Assembly (NCBI RefSeq): GCF_900172355.1
Contig: NZ_FWFZ01000004.1
Span: 62,001-126,000 of the forward strand
From: Roseisalinus antarcticus
GTDB lineage: Bacteria; Pseudomonadota; Alphaproteobacteria; Rhodobacterales; Rhodobacteraceae
Length of the DNA: 64,000 bases
Direction: 5' to 3'
The notes under the pieces were generated by a model, which worked only from the letters and a program-made list of their open reading frames with translations, did no database searches and was not told the DNA's origin. Shown here piece by piece: positions 40,605 to 50,650 of the stretch. The position numbers and the translations under genes were made by a program. Within the stretch, counting starts at the first letter, position 1. Each line of letters begins with the position of its first letter.

Positions 40605-41819
40605 ATGGACTTCGATGCCCTTTTCACCAACCAGCTCGACGCGCTCAAGGCCGAAGGCAATTACCGCTATTTCGCCGAGCTCGAGCGCAAGTGCGGCAAG
40701 TTTCCGAAGGCCGCCAATCACGGTGAGGACGGTATCCGGGACGTCACCGTCTGGTGTTCGAATGATTACCTCGGCATGGGCCAGCACCCCAAGGTGATCG
40801 AGGCCATGTGCGAGGCCGTGACCCGCACCGGCACCGGCGCCGGCGGCACGCGTAACATCTCGGGGACGAACCACGATCACCTGCTGCTGGAACGTGAGCT
40901 TGCGGATCTGCACCGCAAGGAGGCCGCGCTGCTGTTCACCTCGGGCTACGTGTCGAACTGGGCCGCGCTCTCGACCCTGGGCAGCCGCCTGAAGGATTGC
41001 ATCATCCTCAGCGATTCCGGCAACCATGCCAGCATGATCGAAGGCATCCGCCATTCCCGCGCCAACAAGGTCATCTGGAAGCACAACGACGTCGCCGACC
41101 TGGAGGCCAAGCTGGCCGCCTGTCCCGCCAATGCGCCCAAGATCGTCGCCTTCGAATCCGTCTATTCGATGGACGGGGACGTGGCCCCCATTCGCGAGAT
41201 CGTCGAGGTGGCCGAGAAATACGGCGCCATGACCTATCTCGACGAGGTCCATGCGGTGGGCCTCTACGGCCCGCGCGGCGGCGGCATCAGCGAGCGGGAC
41301 GGCGTGGCCGACCGCATCACCCTGATCGAGGGGACGCTGGGCAAGGCCTACGGCGTCGTGGGCGGCTATATCACCGGCAGCCATGCGCTGTGCGATTTCA
41401 TCCGCTCCTTCGCCAGTGGCTTCATCTTCACCACCGCGCTGCCGCCCGCCGTGGCCGCCGCGGCGCGCACCTCGATCGCGCATCTCAAGGTCAGCACCGA
41501 AGAGCGGACGCGCCACCAGGCGCAGGTGGCCCGGCTGCGGGCCGAGCTTGACCGCGCCGGCATCCCGCACATGCGCAACGAGAGCCACATCGTCCCGGTG
41601 ATGATCAAGGATCCGGTCAAGACCCGGATGCTGGCCGATTACCTGATGGCCGAATGGGGCATCTATGTGCAGCCGATCAACTATCCGACCGTGCCCAAGG
41701 GAACCGAGCGACTGCGCTTCACCCCGTCTCCGCTGCATACCGATGCCGAGATCGACCACCTTGTCGCAGCGCTGTCCCACCTGTGGAAGCAATGCGCAAT
41801 CGCGCATGCAGTCGCTTGA
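40605..41819 (+). CDS. hemA: 5-aminolevulinate synthase HemA
   Basis: HemA condenses glycine and succinyl-CoA to 5-aminolevulinate, the first tetrapyrrole precursor (C4 pathway). The 404-aa PLP enzyme shows [17 protein letters not shown], the [10 protein letters not shown] aspartate region and GTLGKAYG, whose Lys binds PLP. The ATG at 40605 has GAGAGGACG upstream and is preferred to one 21 nt earlier. Its location in the PGC ties haem and bacteriochlorophyll precursor supply to photosynthesis gene expression. Confidence 0.97.
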   Translation: MDFDALFTNQLDALKAEGNYRYFAELERKCGKFPKAANHGEDGIRDVTVWCSNDYLGMGQHPKVIEAMCEAVTRTGTGAGGTRNISGTNHDHLLLERELADLHRKEAALLFTSGYVSNWAALSTLGSRLKDCIILSDSGNHASMIEGIRHSRANKVIWKHNDVADLEAKLAACPANAPKIVAFESVYSMDGDVAPIREIVEVAEKYGAMTYLDEVHAVGLYGPRGGGISERDGVADRITLIEGTLGKAYGVVGGYITGSHALCDFIRSFASGFIFTTALPPAVAAAARTSIAHLKVSTEERTRHQAQVARLRAELDRAGIPHMRNESHIVPVMIKDPVKTRMLADYLMAEWGIYVQPINYPTVPKGTERLRFTPSPLHTDAEIDHLVAALSHLWKQCAIAHAVA

Positions 41820-41905
41820 AAACAGGGCTTTACGTCCCCGCTCCAAGGTCTAGTTTCTACACGGACTGGGGAGTCGTTACGACAATATCCAAAGGAAGGA
41901 AGATC

Positions 41906-42379
41906 ATGAAACATCTGACCCTTGCCGCCGTGCTTGGCCTGCTGGCCGCGCCCGTGTTCGCGGAGAGCCATTCGATGGCACCGACCGGAGACGCCGCAGC
42001 CGGCGAAGAAGTGTTTGCCCGCAACTGCGTGGCTTGCCACGTTGTCGAAAATGCGGACGGCGAAGTGCTTGCCGGCCGCAACGCTCAGACCGGCCCGAAC
42101 CTCTATGGCGTCGTCGGGCGCGATATCGCCTCGATCGAAGGGTTCCGCTATTCCGACAGCCTGGCTGAACTGGGCGAAATGGGGAACAGCTGGAACGAAG
42201 AGATGTTCACCGGCTACGTTCAGGACCCGACCGGCTGGCTCCGTGAGGTGCTCGACGATCGCCGTGCCCGCGGCAAGATGGCGTTCCAGCTGCGCAGCGA
42301 AGAAGACGCGCATAATGTGTGGGCCTATCTGCACTCGCTCGCGCCGCCCGAGATGGACGCGGAAGCGACCGACAGCTGA
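41906..42379 (+). CDS. cycA: periplasmic cytochrome c2
   Basis: Cytochrome c2 carries electrons from the bc1 complex to the reaction centre. The 157-aa precursor has a signal peptide cleaved near residue 20 (VFA-ES), haem motif CVACH (residues 41-45) and the distal Met in RGKMAFQL (residue 125). Insertions around residues 86-118 mark it as the larger Rhodobacter-type c2. An AAGGAAGGAAG Shine-Dalgarno is present. It closes the PGC and is followed by a terminator. Confidence 0.95.
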   Translation: MKHLTLAAVLGLLAAPVFAESHSMAPTGDAAAGEEVFARNCVACHVVENADGEVLAGRNAQTGPNLYGVVGRDIASIEGFRYSDSLAELGEMGNSWNEEMFTGYVQDPTGWLREVLDDRRARGKMAFQLRSEEDAHNVWAYLHSLAPPEMDAEATDS

Positions 42380-42402
42380 TCTGACAGGTTCGGTTTGATC
42401 AG

Positions 42403-42433
42403 ACAGCCCGGCCCGCGATGGCCGGGCTGTTTG
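42403..42433 (+). terminator. terminator after cycA
   Basis: ACAGCCCGGCC-CGCGAT-GGCCGGGCTGT is an 11-bp perfect stem 24 nt after the cycA stop, followed by TTG. It marks the right end of the PGC and faces the convergent transporter gene. Confidence 0.8.
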
Positions 42434-42448
42434 CGTTCGGGGACCGGG

Positions 42449-43297
42449 TCAGAGGCGGCCCAGCCGCATGAGGACCGCGCCGAGCAGGGTGAGGGTCGTG
42501 GCCAGCACCTTGCCGAGGTCCAGTCGTTCCCGCAGGAACAGGGTGCCAAGCAGCAGGGCAAAAACGATGCTCGTCTCGCGCAGGGCGGTGACCAGCGCGA
42601 TCGGGGCCTGGGTAAAGGCCCAGATCACGGTGGCATAGGCAATGTAGGACGCCCCTCCACCAAGCAGAAAGACGCGTCGCCCGTCTGTCGGAATCCGGCG
42701 CAACGTGCCGGGTGCCCGCCAGGCGAGGTAGCCGGCGGTCAGGATCGCGTTCCCGACCGAAAGCCAGGCGTAGTAACCCAGCGCCGTCCCGGCCGCCCGC
42801 GCCCCCAGCCCGTCGACAAGAGAATAGCCGGCGATGAACCCACCGGTCGTGATCGCAAGCAGCGCCGCGGCGCGGTTGCGCTGTCCGTCGGCCCGGCGCA
42901 CCAGGGCGAGGCTGAGGATTCCGGCCGCGATCACCGTGATCGCGAGCAGCTCCAGCGGGGCGAGGTGCACGCCCAGCAGGGTCACCGAGACAAGCGCCAC
43001 CAGCAGGGGCGCCGTGCCGCGGGCGATGGGATAGACCTGAGTCAGGTCGCCGATCTTGTAGGATTCCAGCAGACACAGCTGATAGCCCACATGCAGCACG
43101 AGCCCGGCTGCGATATGGGGCAGGCTGGCCGGGTCGGGCAGCGGAACGACCAACAGGATCGCCAGCGCGAAGGGCGCGTGGCCAAGCACCAGCGCACCCA
43201 TGCCCAGCGTCTTGTCGCGGCCGCCCTTGATCAGGGCATTCCAGCTCGCATGAAGAAAGGCCGCGCCGAGCACGGCCAGGAAAACGCCGGTGGACAT
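42449..43297 (-). CDS. DMT/EamA-family transporter
   Basis: This 282-aa protein has about ten hydrophobic helices arranged as two EamA halves. It starts MSTGVFLAVLGAAFLHASWNALIKGG and ends with an FALLLGTLFLRERLDLGKVLATTLTLLGAVLM block, where the LRER motif is typical of drug/metabolite transporters. The substrate cannot be inferred; neighbours give no clue. Confidence 0.88.
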   Translation of the reverse strand: MSTGVFLAVLGAAFLHASWNALIKGGRDKTLGMGALVLGHAPFALAILLVVPLPDPASLPHIAAGLVLHVGYQLCLLESYKIGDLTQVYPIARGTAPLLVALVSVTLLGVHLAPLELLAITVIAAGILSLALVRRADGQRNRAAALLAITTGGFIAGYSLVDGLGARAAGTALGYYAWLSVGNAILTAGYLAWRAPGTLRRIPTDGRRVFLLGGGASYIAYATVIWAFTQAPIALVTALRETSIVFALLLGTLFLRERLDLGKVLATTLTLLGAVLMRLGRL

Positions 43298-43376
43298 GGT
43301 AGGATGCGCCTGTCTGGGCGCTCAGAATAGGCGGCGATCCGGTCAAGTTCAATTGCCCGGACCGTGTGGCGGCGCG

Positions 43377-44045
43377 TCAGGAGCTTGGCAGGAAAGGCGC
43401 GTCGCTGCCCCAAAGGTTGCGGATCCTGTCGTCCCGCCCGCAGGAGCTGCGGTAGAACCGATAGGCGCTGGCCTTCGTGCGGGGGCCGGCGCGGGTCAGG
43501 ATGATCTCCTGCTGCTTGTAGTAATCCTGATGGTAGCTTTCGGCAGGATAGAACGGCTGGGCCTGGAGGATCGGGGTGACGATCGGCCGGCCGAGCTCGG
43601 ATTGCGCGGCGGCCTTCGCGGCCTCGGCGATCTGGCGTTCCTGGCTGTTGGCGACGAAGATCGCGGTGCGGTAGCTGGGACCACGGTCGCAGAACTGCCC
43701 GCCCCCGTCGGTCGGATCGATCGAGCGGAAGAACAGGTCCAGCAACTGGCGGCGGCTGACCATGGAAGGATCGAAGGGGATGGACACGGCCTCGTAGTGG
43801 CCGGTGCCGCCCTGTGTCACCTCGCGATAGGACGGATTGGCAACCGTTCCGCCGGTGAAGCCCGAGACGACGTCGCCGACGCCGGTCACCTTCTCGAAAT
43901 CGGCCTCGACGCACCAGAAACAGCCGCCCGCGACAATCAGGGTCTCGCCCGATTGTGCATTGGCCTTGCCGGCGTTCAGCATCGCCCCGACGGTGATCGC
44001 CGCGACAAGCAGAACGGTCTTGAGCCACGTGTTCAAATTCAGCAT
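43377..44045 (-). CDS. msrA: peptide-methionine (S)-S-oxide reductase MsrA, exported form
   Basis: MsrA repairs oxidised methionine. The 222-aa protein has a signal-like N-terminus (about residues 1-30, ending AGKANA-Q) and the active-site block [13 protein letters not shown] with the nucleophilic Cys in GCFWC (residues 41-45). Conserved [15 protein letters not shown] and YHQDYY follow. A strong AGGAGG Shine-Dalgarno precedes the chosen ATG. It probably acts in the periplasm. Confidence 0.92.
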   Translation of the reverse strand: MLNLNTWLKTVLLVAAITVGAMLNAGKANAQSGETLIVAGGCFWCVEADFEKVTGVGDVVSGFTGGTVANPSYREVTQGGTGHYEAVSIPFDPSMVSRRQLLDLFFRSIDPTDGGGQFCDRGPSYRTAIFVANSQERQIAEAAKAAAQSELGRPIVTPILQAQPFYPAESYHQDYYKQQEIILTRAGPRTKASAYRFYRSSCGRDDRIRNLWGSDAPFLPSS

Positions 44046-44195
44046 TTCGGATCCTCCTGTTATACAACGCTCTGCTACAGACACGGATCCGACAACTCAC
44101 CGGGACGTGACCTCACGGCCTCTTTACCTCTTGGAACATTTGCGGGGCCTGACTAACCTGCGCCGGATTTTCGCATTTGCAGCAAGGAAGTGGCC

Positions 44196-44903
44196 ATGCG
44201 GATTGCCTGTTGGTCGGGGCCGCGAAACCTGTCGACCGCGATGATGTATGCCTTTGGTGCCCGCACCGATTGCGCCGTGATGGACGAGCCGTTCTATGCG
44301 CCGTTCCTGCGCGACACCGGTCGGCCGGACCCGATGCGGGAGGAGATCGTCGCAGGGCACGAGGCCGACCCGGAGCGCGTTGCCGCGCTCTGTTCCGGGC
44401 CGATCCCGGGGGGCAGGCCGCATCTCTACCTCAAGCTCATGGCGCTTCACATGCTGCCGGCCTATCCGCTGGGCTGGGCGACGGGTTGCGTCCATGTCCA
44501 CCTGCTGCGGCATCCGGCGCGGGTGGTGGCCAGCTACGGGGCAAAGCGTGACGGCATCACCGCCGATGACATCGGGTTTCGACAGCAGGCCGAGATCTTC
44601 GACCGGGTCGGCGGTTTGGTGATCGACAGCGCCGAGATCCGGCGCGACCCGCCGGCGATGCTCGCCGCGCTCTGCGCCGCCATCGGCCTGCCGTTCGATC
44701 CGTCCATGCTCGTCTGGCCCCGGGGCGGGCATGCTTCGGATGGGGTCTGGGCCGCGCATTGGTACGGCGCGATCCACGACAGCACCGGCTTTGCCGGGCC
44801 CGAGGGGCCGCTGCCGCAGCTTGACGGCGACGCCGCGCGACTGGCCGATGGCGCGATGCCGGTCTACGAACAGCTCTACGACCGGAGGATCAGACCGCAA
44901 TGA
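44196..44903 (+). CDS. sulfotransferase-like protein
   Basis: This 235-aa protein has an N-terminal phosphosulfate-loop-like motif IACWSGPRNLSTAMMYAF and HLLRHPARVVASY, a pattern of PAPS-dependent sulfotransferases. No acceptor can be named. The ATG at 44196 is chosen over GTG 44190 because AAGGAAG is well spaced from it. Its stop overlaps the next gene (ATGA), so the two form an operon. Confidence 0.75.
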   Translation: MRIACWSGPRNLSTAMMYAFGARTDCAVMDEPFYAPFLRDTGRPDPMREEIVAGHEADPERVAALCSGPIPGGRPHLYLKLMALHMLPAYPLGWATGCVHVHLLRHPARVVASYGAKRDGITADDIGFRQQAEIFDRVGGLVIDSAEIRRDPPAMLAALCAAIGLPFDPSMLVWPRGGHASDGVWAAHWYGAIHDSTGFAGPEGPLPQLDGDAARLADGAMPVYEQLYDRRIRPQ

Positions 44904-45775
44904 CCGCGCCCGAAACCCTCGCCGACGCCATTTCCCGCGTCCAGTCGGCCCGGTGGCCCCAGCGGCTGATTGCACTGATCGGCGCGGCCGCGATCCAGGC
45001 TGCCTTTGCCGTTCCCGCATTTGCGCTTCTCGGGGACGAGAATCCGTTTGCCTGGAGCACGGCAATCGTCGGCGCTTTCGGCGCGGGTTTTTTCCTTTAT
45101 TGGCGGCACCTCGCCGGCGCTGACAGCGCGGCAGAGCGCCTGCTGCCTCATATGCTTCCCATGGTCGCGCCCGACCTTCGCTATACGCGTCACCCGACGC
45201 TGGAGTGCCCCCTTCTTGACGATTGTCCGGCGCCGATTGGTGCCGTCTACACGCCGCAGGACGGGCTGGTCGGCACCTACGAGGGCATCCCGCTTACCTC
45301 CATGGAGATCGCGAGCTTCACCGAGGTCAGAACCGGGAGCGACAAACGTCTTGCCCCGCTCTTTCGCGGGATCGTCGTGATGGTTCCGGCCTCGCCCGAC
45401 GGGGATTTTCTGTTGGCGGTCGGAAAGTCACCGCCGATCAAGGCGGAGGTCCTCGGCGGGGGGCCGATCACAAGCCATGTGTTCGATATGGCCGGGCAGG
45501 ACCGGTGCATCGCACAACCCGATGGTCTTGAGCCCGAGCCCGTCGTGGACCGTCTGAAGCGCTTGCAGGGCGTTCTGCCCAAGGACGTGCATCTGCTTGC
45601 GGTCCGGCAAACCGGCGGGACTGCGCGGATCGCCTTGAAAATGGATCGGGACCCCTATGGCCTGGGGGGTGTCTTTACCTCGCGCGATACCCTGGGGCCG
45701 CTGGTCAACCAGACGCTCGGCGATCTGGGGCTGGCGCCGGCAGTGGCGCTGGTCTGGGCCGGGACCGACGAATAA
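44900..45775 (+). CDS. membrane protein of unknown function (DUF3137-like)
   Basis: This 291-aa protein has two N-terminal hydrophobic helices (about residues 22-70) followed by a large soluble domain containing YEGIPLTSMEIASFTEVRTGS and LFRGIVVMVP, which resembles the DUF3137 layout. It is coupled by 4 nt to the sulfotransferase-like gene. Function is unknown and the family match is tentative. Confidence 0.6.
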   Translation: MTAPETLADAISRVQSARWPQRLIALIGAAAIQAAFAVPAFALLGDENPFAWSTAIVGAFGAGFFLYWRHLAGADSAAERLLPHMLPMVAPDLRYTRHPTLECPLLDDCPAPIGAVYTPQDGLVGTYEGIPLTSMEIASFTEVRTGSDKRLAPLFRGIVVMVPASPDGDFLLAVGKSPPIKAEVLGGGPITSHVFDMAGQDRCIAQPDGLEPEPVVDRLKRLQGVLPKDVHLLAVRQTGGTARIALKMDRDPYGLGGVFTSRDTLGPLVNQTLGDLGLAPAVALVWAGTDE

Positions 45776-45865
45776 AAAATCGCAGGTGGTGAAACTCTTT
45801 CCACCGGGGCTCCGTGTCTGAGGCATTCCCGATCAACGGGAGGTGTTGCCAATATGGAGACCAGA

Positions 45866-46282
45866 ATGTTTCGCACGATCCTCACCACCATGATTTTTGC
45901 CGCATCCACCACCGTCGTTTTCGGCGCCGCCCATGAGATGGCCCCCGCCGTCGAGGCCGCCGACCAGGACGTCTCGGGCGGCACGGTCAGCGCCATGAGC
46001 ATCATGGCCCCGGCCAACGGCTGGCTCGTGGTGCACCGCACCGATGCCGAGATGGCCCCCGGCCCCGTGGTCGGCTACGCGCCGCTGAAAATGGGCGAGA
46101 ACAGCGATGTCACCGCGATCCTGCAGGAAGAGGTCGCCCCGGGCGACATGCTGATGCTGATGGTGCACGGCGAGGACGGCGGCATGTCGACCGGCGTCTT
46201 CGAATACACGCTGGGCGCCACCGAAGACGGCCCGATCCGGGTCGACGGCGACCTCGTGATGACCGTCGTGACGGCCGAGTAA
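45866..46282 (+). CDS. secreted DUF7282-like domain protein
   Basis: This 138-aa protein begins with a signal peptide (MFRTILTTMIFAASTTVVFGAA). It has a single beta-rich domain with the pattern ANGWLVVHRTD, GPVVGYAPLKMGENSDV and LMLMVHGEDG, which resembles DUF7282 proteins. The second ATG (45866) is preferred to 45854 because GGAG is six bases upstream. Two hairpins follow. Confidence 0.65.
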   Translation: MFRTILTTMIFAASTTVVFGAAHEMAPAVEAADQDVSGGTVSAMSIMAPANGWLVVHRTDAEMAPGPVVGYAPLKMGENSDVTAILQEEVAPGDMLMLMVHGEDGGMSTGVFEYTLGATEDGPIRVDGDLVMTVVTAE

Positions 46283-46298
46283 CGGTCTTCCGACCATC

Positions 46299-46328
46299 GA
46301 GGCGCCGGGCCATCCGACCCGGCGCCTC
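46299..46328. terminator. hairpin terminator candidate
   Basis: GAGGCGCCGGG-CCATCCGA-CCCGGCGCCTC has a perfect 11-bp stem 17 nt after the preceding stop. It lacks a U-run. Confidence 0.55.
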
Positions 46329-46338
46329 CGCCCCTGTC

Positions 46339-46372
46339 ATGGCGTGCGTTTCCCTCCCGAAACGCACGCCAT
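46339..46372. terminator. second hairpin, bidirectional terminator candidate before argG end
   Basis: ATGGCGTGCGTTT pairs with AAACGCACGCCAT (13 bp perfect, 8-nt loop CCCTCCCG), followed by TTCC. It lies between convergent genes and could end either transcript. Confidence 0.6.
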
Positions 46373-46428
46373 TTCCATGACATCGCACCCCTGGGGGGCG
46401 CCCCTGTCCCGCGCGGGGGCGCCGGACC

Positions 46429-47649
46429 TCAGTCCTTGAACTTGCGGTTCCGGCCCGCCAGCAGTTTCAGACGCAGGGCGTTGAGCTGGATGAAGCCGGC
46501 CGCGTCCTTCTGGTCGTAGGCGCCGAGGTCGTCCTCGAATGTCACGTGGGCCTCGGAATAGAGCGAATGGTCGGACCAGCGCGCAACCGTGCGGGCGGAG
46601 CCCTTGTAGAGCTTGACCCGGACCGTGCCAGTCACATGCTCCTGGCTCTTGTCGATGGCGGCTTGCAGCATCTCGCGCTCGGGCGAGAACCAGAAGCCGT
46701 TGTAGATCAGCTCTGCATACCGCGGCATCAGCCAGTCCTTGAGGTGGCCCGAGCCGCTGTCGAGGGTGATTTGCTCGATGCCCCTATGCGCCTCCAGCAG
46801 GATCGCGCCGCCGGGGGTCTCGTAGATGCCGCGGGACTTCATGCCGACGAAGCGGTTTTCCACCAGATCCAGGACGCCGATGCCGTGCTTGCCGCCCAAC
46901 TCGTTCAGCCGGGTGAGCAGCGTGGCGGGCGAGAGGGCCTCGCCATTGATCGACACGGCGTCGCCCCGCTCGAAGCCGATCTCGACCATTTCGGGCGTAT
47001 CGGGCGCATCCTCGACGCGGACGGTGCGCTGAAGCACGTAATCGGGCGCCTCTTCGCCGGGGTTTTCCAGCACCTTGCCCTCGGACGAGGTGTGCAGAAG
47101 GTTCGCATCGACCGAAAACGGCGCCTCGCCGCGCTTGTCCTTGGCGATGGGGATCTGGTGCGCTTCGGCGAACTCCAGCAACTTGGTGCGCGAGCTGAGG
47201 TCCCATTCCCGCCACGGCGCGATCACCTTGATCTCGGGGTTGAGCGCATAGGCGGCCAGTTCGAACCGGACCTGGTCGTTGCCCTTGCCGGTCGCACCGT
47301 GGGCGACGGCATCGGCGCCGGTCTCGGCGGCGATCTCCACCAGCCGCTTGGAAATGAGCGGCCGGGCGATGGAGGTCCCCAGCAGGTAGAGCCCTTCATA
47401 GAGCGCATTGGCCCGGAACATCGGGAACACGAAATCGCGCACGAATTCCTCGCGCACATCCTCGATGTAGATGTCGGAGGCGCCCATCATCTCGGCCTTC
47501 TTGCGGGCCGGTTCCAGCTCCTCGCCCTGGCCCAGGTCGGCGGTGAAGGTCACCACCTCGCAGCCGTATTCGGTTTGCAGCCACTTGAGGATGATCGAGG
47601 TGTCGAGGCCGCCTGAATAGGCGAGGACAACTTTCTTGGGCGCGGGCAT
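46429..47649 (-). CDS. argG: argininosuccinate synthase
   Basis: ArgG joins citrulline and aspartate using ATP in arginine synthesis. The 406-aa protein has the PP-loop SGGLDTS (residues 12-18), [15 protein letters not shown]-like substrate block ([17 protein letters not shown]) and the C-terminal YNGFWFSPE region. The ATG giving [14 protein letters not shown] matches the family start; upstream in-frame sequence does not. Confidence 0.97.
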   Translation of the reverse strand: MPAPKKVVLAYSGGLDTSIILKWLQTEYGCEVVTFTADLGQGEELEPARKKAEMMGASDIYIEDVREEFVRDFVFPMFRANALYEGLYLLGTSIARPLISKRLVEIAAETGADAVAHGATGKGNDQVRFELAAYALNPEIKVIAPWREWDLSSRTKLLEFAEAHQIPIAKDKRGEAPFSVDANLLHTSSEGKVLENPGEEAPDYVLQRTVRVEDAPDTPEMVEIGFERGDAVSINGEALSPATLLTRLNELGGKHGIGVLDLVENRFVGMKSRGIYETPGGAILLEAHRGIEQITLDSGSGHLKDWLMPRYAELIYNGFWFSPEREMLQAAIDKSQEHVTGTVRVKLYKGSARTVARWSDHSLYSEAHVTFEDDLGAYDQKDAAGFIQLNALRLKLLAGRNRKFKD

Positions 47650-47770
47650 GGGAACTCCGTCAATTGGACGAGGGCGAGGTAGCGGGATTTTGCGGTAGGG
47701 GCAAGCTGGCGGGTTGACCGCGATGGGCGGCACGGTCACGGTTTGCATCGGATCAGCCGAGGAGGACGGG

Positions 47771-48583
47771 ATGTCCGTCAATATCATGCGACATGCCATC
47801 CTGATGGTGCTGAACAACCTTGCCGATGCGCTCCGGGCGTCTCTGGGGCCGATCATGATCGGCGTGGTCGCCGTGGTGGCGATCGCGGCGGTGCTGAACG
47901 TGAACCCGATGCTGCTGTTCGCGCCGCCGGATTTCGGGATGATGGACCCGGGCGCGATGGATCCGTCGGGCATGGGCCAGATGCCCCAGGGCTATCCGCA
48001 GTTCGCCCTGCTCGCGCTGATTTCGGCGGTCTGGTCGCTGGTCATCTTTTCCTGGGTGTCGGTCACCTGGCACCGGTTCATCCTGCTGGAGGAATACCCC
48101 GGCAGCCTGCCGGCCATCGCCGACCGCCCGATCTGGGCCTACATACGCAAGTCGCTGTGGCTCGCGATCCTGATCATCCTGGTGTTCATCCCGATCATTC
48201 TGCTGCTGTCTCTGGCGCTGGGGCCGATGCTGGCGATTCTTGGCCAGTTCGGGGCGCTGGCCTTCTCCTTGGTGCTGGGGCTGATCTTCGGCTACGTCTG
48301 GCTGCGCTGGTCGCTGATCCTGCCCGCCGTGGCCGTGGGACGCCAGATGACGGTCTCGGAGAGCTGGCAGGCCACCAAGCCCATGTCCGGCACGATCTGG
48401 GGGGTCGCCTTCCTGCTGATCCTGCTGAACTTCGTCCTCGGCCTGATCACCCTGCCTTTCGGCGCCTCGCTGGTGGCGCTGTTGCTGGCGCAGATCGTCA
48501 ACTGGTTCACCCTCATGGTCGGGATGAGCGTCCTGACCACCCTTTACGGAAACGTCGTCGAAAAGCGGCCCCTCGCCGAATAA
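47771..48583 (+). CDS. polytopic membrane protein of unknown function
   Basis: This 270-aa protein has about five to six hydrophobic helices and a Met/Pro/Gly-rich loop (about residues 55-80, [20 protein letters not shown]). An in-frame GGAGGACGGG precedes the ATG at 47771. No family recognised. Its last 40 bp overlap the 3' end of the convergent Nudix gene. Confidence 0.75.
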   Translation: MSVNIMRHAILMVLNNLADALRASLGPIMIGVVAVVAIAAVLNVNPMLLFAPPDFGMMDPGAMDPSGMGQMPQGYPQFALLALISAVWSLVIFSWVSVTWHRFILLEEYPGSLPAIADRPIWAYIRKSLWLAILIILVFIPIILLLSLALGPMLAILGQFGALAFSLVLGLIFGYVWLRWSLILPAVAVGRQMTVSESWQATKPMSGTIWGVAFLLILLNFVLGLITLPFGASLVALLLAQIVNWFTLMVGMSVLTTLYGNVVEKRPLAE

Positions 48584-49011
48584 AGCCGTTTGAGCGCGGC
48601 GCGTTCGCCGTCATTTGCCACCAGGGCGATCGCCTCGTCGGGGGCGAGCCAGACCGCCGCGTGCCCCTCTTCGGGCGGGGCCGACAGCCGGCGCACGGGG
48701 TGCGCCACATAGAGATGGGCGACCTTCTCGGCCCACATGTCGTAATCGGGCATATAGGCGAACCGGCGGTAGGCGCCGATGCGCCGGGGCCGCGCGATGC
48801 TCCATCCGGTTTCCTCCCAGACCTCGCGGTGCAATGCGCGCACGGGGCCCTCGCCGGGGTCGATCCCGCCGCCGGGGCATTGATATTCGTCGTGGGGCTC
48901 CGCCTGGTAGGTCATCAGCAATTTGCCGTCGCGGGGCAGGATCGCATAGGCTCCCGGCCGATGCGTGTAGCGAATATCTGACCTGTGGGGTTCGCCGTAG
49001 CGTCGGATCAT
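48544..49011 (-). CDS. Nudix hydrolase
   Basis: This 155-aa protein has a complete Nudix box, GGGIDPGEGPVRALHREVWEETGW (about residues 47-70: G-x5-E-x7-REVWEETGW). It hydrolyses a nucleoside diphosphate-linked substrate that cannot be named. The ATG at 49011 (MIRRYGEPHRSDIRY) is divergent from hslO. The 3' end overlaps the convergent membrane-protein gene by 40 bp. Confidence 0.88.
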   Translation of the reverse strand: MIRRYGEPHRSDIRYTHRPGAYAILPRDGKLLMTYQAEPHDEYQCPGGGIDPGEGPVRALHREVWEETGWSIARPRRIGAYRRFAYMPDYDMWAEKVAHLYVAHPVRRLSAPPEEGHAAVWLAPDEAIALVANDGERAALKRLYSARGRFSTTFP

Positions 49012-49082
49012 GGGGGTTTCACCTTTTGTTGCCGCCCCTATATGGACGCGATAAGCAAACCCCCGACAAGATGGGAAAGACC

Positions 49083-50069
49083 ATGACCCTTGGCTCTCAG
49101 ATTGCCTGGGACGACACGGTGCTGCCGTTCCAGCTCGACCGATCCGACATCCGCGGCCGCGTCGCCCGGCTCGATGGTGCGTTGGAAGAGGTGCTGTCGC
49201 AACACGACTACCCGCCCGAGATCGAGGCGCTGGTGGCGGAAATGTCCCTGCTGACCGCAATGATCGGCCAGACGGTCAAGCTGCGCTGGAAACTGTCGCT
49301 GCAGGTGCGTGGCGACGGGCCCGCCAGGCTGATCGCCACCGACTACTACGCCCCGACCGCCGAGGGTGAGCCCGGGCGGATCCGCGCCTATGCCAGCTAC
49401 GACGCCGACCGGCTGGAGCGGGGCGCGGAGCCCTTCACCCAGATCGGCAAGGGCTATTTCGCGATCCTGATCGACCAGGGCCAGGGCACCACGCCCTACC
49501 AGGGGATCACGCCTATCGCCGGCGATTCGCTTGCGTCCTGTGCCGAGACCTATTTCGCGCAGTCCGAGCAGATCCCGACCCGGTTCGCCCTGTCCTATGG
49601 CCGCTCCTCCTCTCCCGGCGTCGACGAGACCTGGCGCGCGGGCGGCGTGATGCTGCAGGTGATGCCCGAGGCCTCGCCCTTCGCGACGGGCGGCGGGTCG
49701 GGCGACGGTGGCCTGCTGGAGGCGTCGGACATCCTCGACGACGACAAGGAAGAGGATTGGACCCGCGCCAACATCCTGCTCGACACCGTCGACGCGCTGG
49801 AGCTGATCGGCCCGTCGATTCAGCCGACCGACCTGTTGGTGCGCCTGTTCCACGAGGAAGGCCCGCGGGTGTTCGACGCGCAGCCGGTGCATTTCGGTTG
49901 TTCCTGCTCGGCCGACAAGGTGCGCGAGAGCCTGTCGATCTATTCGGCCAAGGACATCGGCCACATGACGACCGACGAGGGGATCGTGACGGCGGATTGC
50001 CAGTTCTGTGGGGCGCATTACGAGTTCGAACCCGAAACGCTCGGGTTCGAGGCGACCAAGTCACCGTGA
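49083..50069 (+). CDS. hslO: redox-regulated chaperone Hsp33
   Basis: Hsp33 is activated by oxidation and holds unfolding proteins. The 328-aa protein ends in the zinc/redox switch with Cys in FGCSCSADKV and DCQFCGAHYEF (CxC plus CxxC). The N-terminal substrate-binding fold region includes LLTAMIGQTVKLRWKLSLQVRGDGP. The ATG at 49083 follows GGGAAAG; an ATG at 49071 is possible. The stop overlaps the next gene's GTG. Confidence 0.93.
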   Translation: MTLGSQIAWDDTVLPFQLDRSDIRGRVARLDGALEEVLSQHDYPPEIEALVAEMSLLTAMIGQTVKLRWKLSLQVRGDGPARLIATDYYAPTAEGEPGRIRAYASYDADRLERGAEPFTQIGKGYFAILIDQGQGTTPYQGITPIAGDSLASCAETYFAQSEQIPTRFALSYGRSSSPGVDETWRAGGVMLQVMPEASPFATGGGSGDGGLLEASDILDDDKEEDWTRANILLDTVDALELIGPSIQPTDLLVRLFHEEGPRVFDAQPVHFGCSCSADKVRESLSIYSAKDIGHMTTDEGIVTADCQFCGAHYEFEPETLGFEATKSP

Positions 50070-50650
50070 GCGCCCTGCGCGACAGGCTGTCGGCGGCGAT
50101 CGCGCGGACGGGGGAGGGGTCGACCGACTACGACCTGAACCCCGATGTTCGCCTGCCGCCGGGCCGCGTGCTGCGCCCGGCGGCCGTTCTGCTGGCCGTC
50201 ACCGAAGAGGGCCGCGTGGTGCTGACAAAGCGGTCCTCGCGGCTCAAGCACCACCCTGGCCAGATCGCCTTGCCGGGGGGCAAGAAAGAGCCCGGCGACG
50301 CCACCCTCGCCGACGCCGCCCTGCGCGAATCCGAGGAAGAGGTCGGGCTGCCCCGCGGTCAGGTCGAGATCCTCGGGGCCCTGCCGCCGCACGAGACGGT
50401 GACCAGCTTCGACGTGACCCCGTTCATCGGCCTGATCCACGGATCCTTCGAGCCCCGGGCCGAGGTCGGCGAGGTGGCCGAGATCTTCGAGGTGCCGCTG
50501 TATTTCGTCACTGATCCGGCTCGGTTCCGCATCGAGGGGCGCCGCTGGCAGGGGCGGATGCGGCACTATTACGCCGTGCCCTATGGCCCCTATTACATCT
50601 GGGGCGCGACCGCCCGCATCCTGCGCGGGTTGGCGGGGCGGATGGCATGA
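50066..50650 (+). CDS. CoA pyrophosphatase-like Nudix hydrolase
   Basis: This 194-aa protein starts with GTG, overlapping hslO (GTGA). The motif LKHHPGQIALPGGKKEPGD followed by AALRESEEEVGL is typical of the NudL/CoAse subgroup that cleaves CoA to phosphopantetheine and 3',5'-ADP. Its stop overlaps the next ATG. It is in a tight hslO-nudix-cca-lysE operon. Confidence 0.87.
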   Translation: MSALRDRLSAAIARTGEGSTDYDLNPDVRLPPGRVLRPAAVLLAVTEEGRVVLTKRSSRLKHHPGQIALPGGKKEPGDATLADAALRESEEEVGLPRGQVEILGALPPHETVTSFDVTPFIGLIHGSFEPRAEVGEVAEIFEVPLYFVTDPARFRIEGRRWQGRMRHYYAVPYGPYYIWGATARILRGLAGRMA

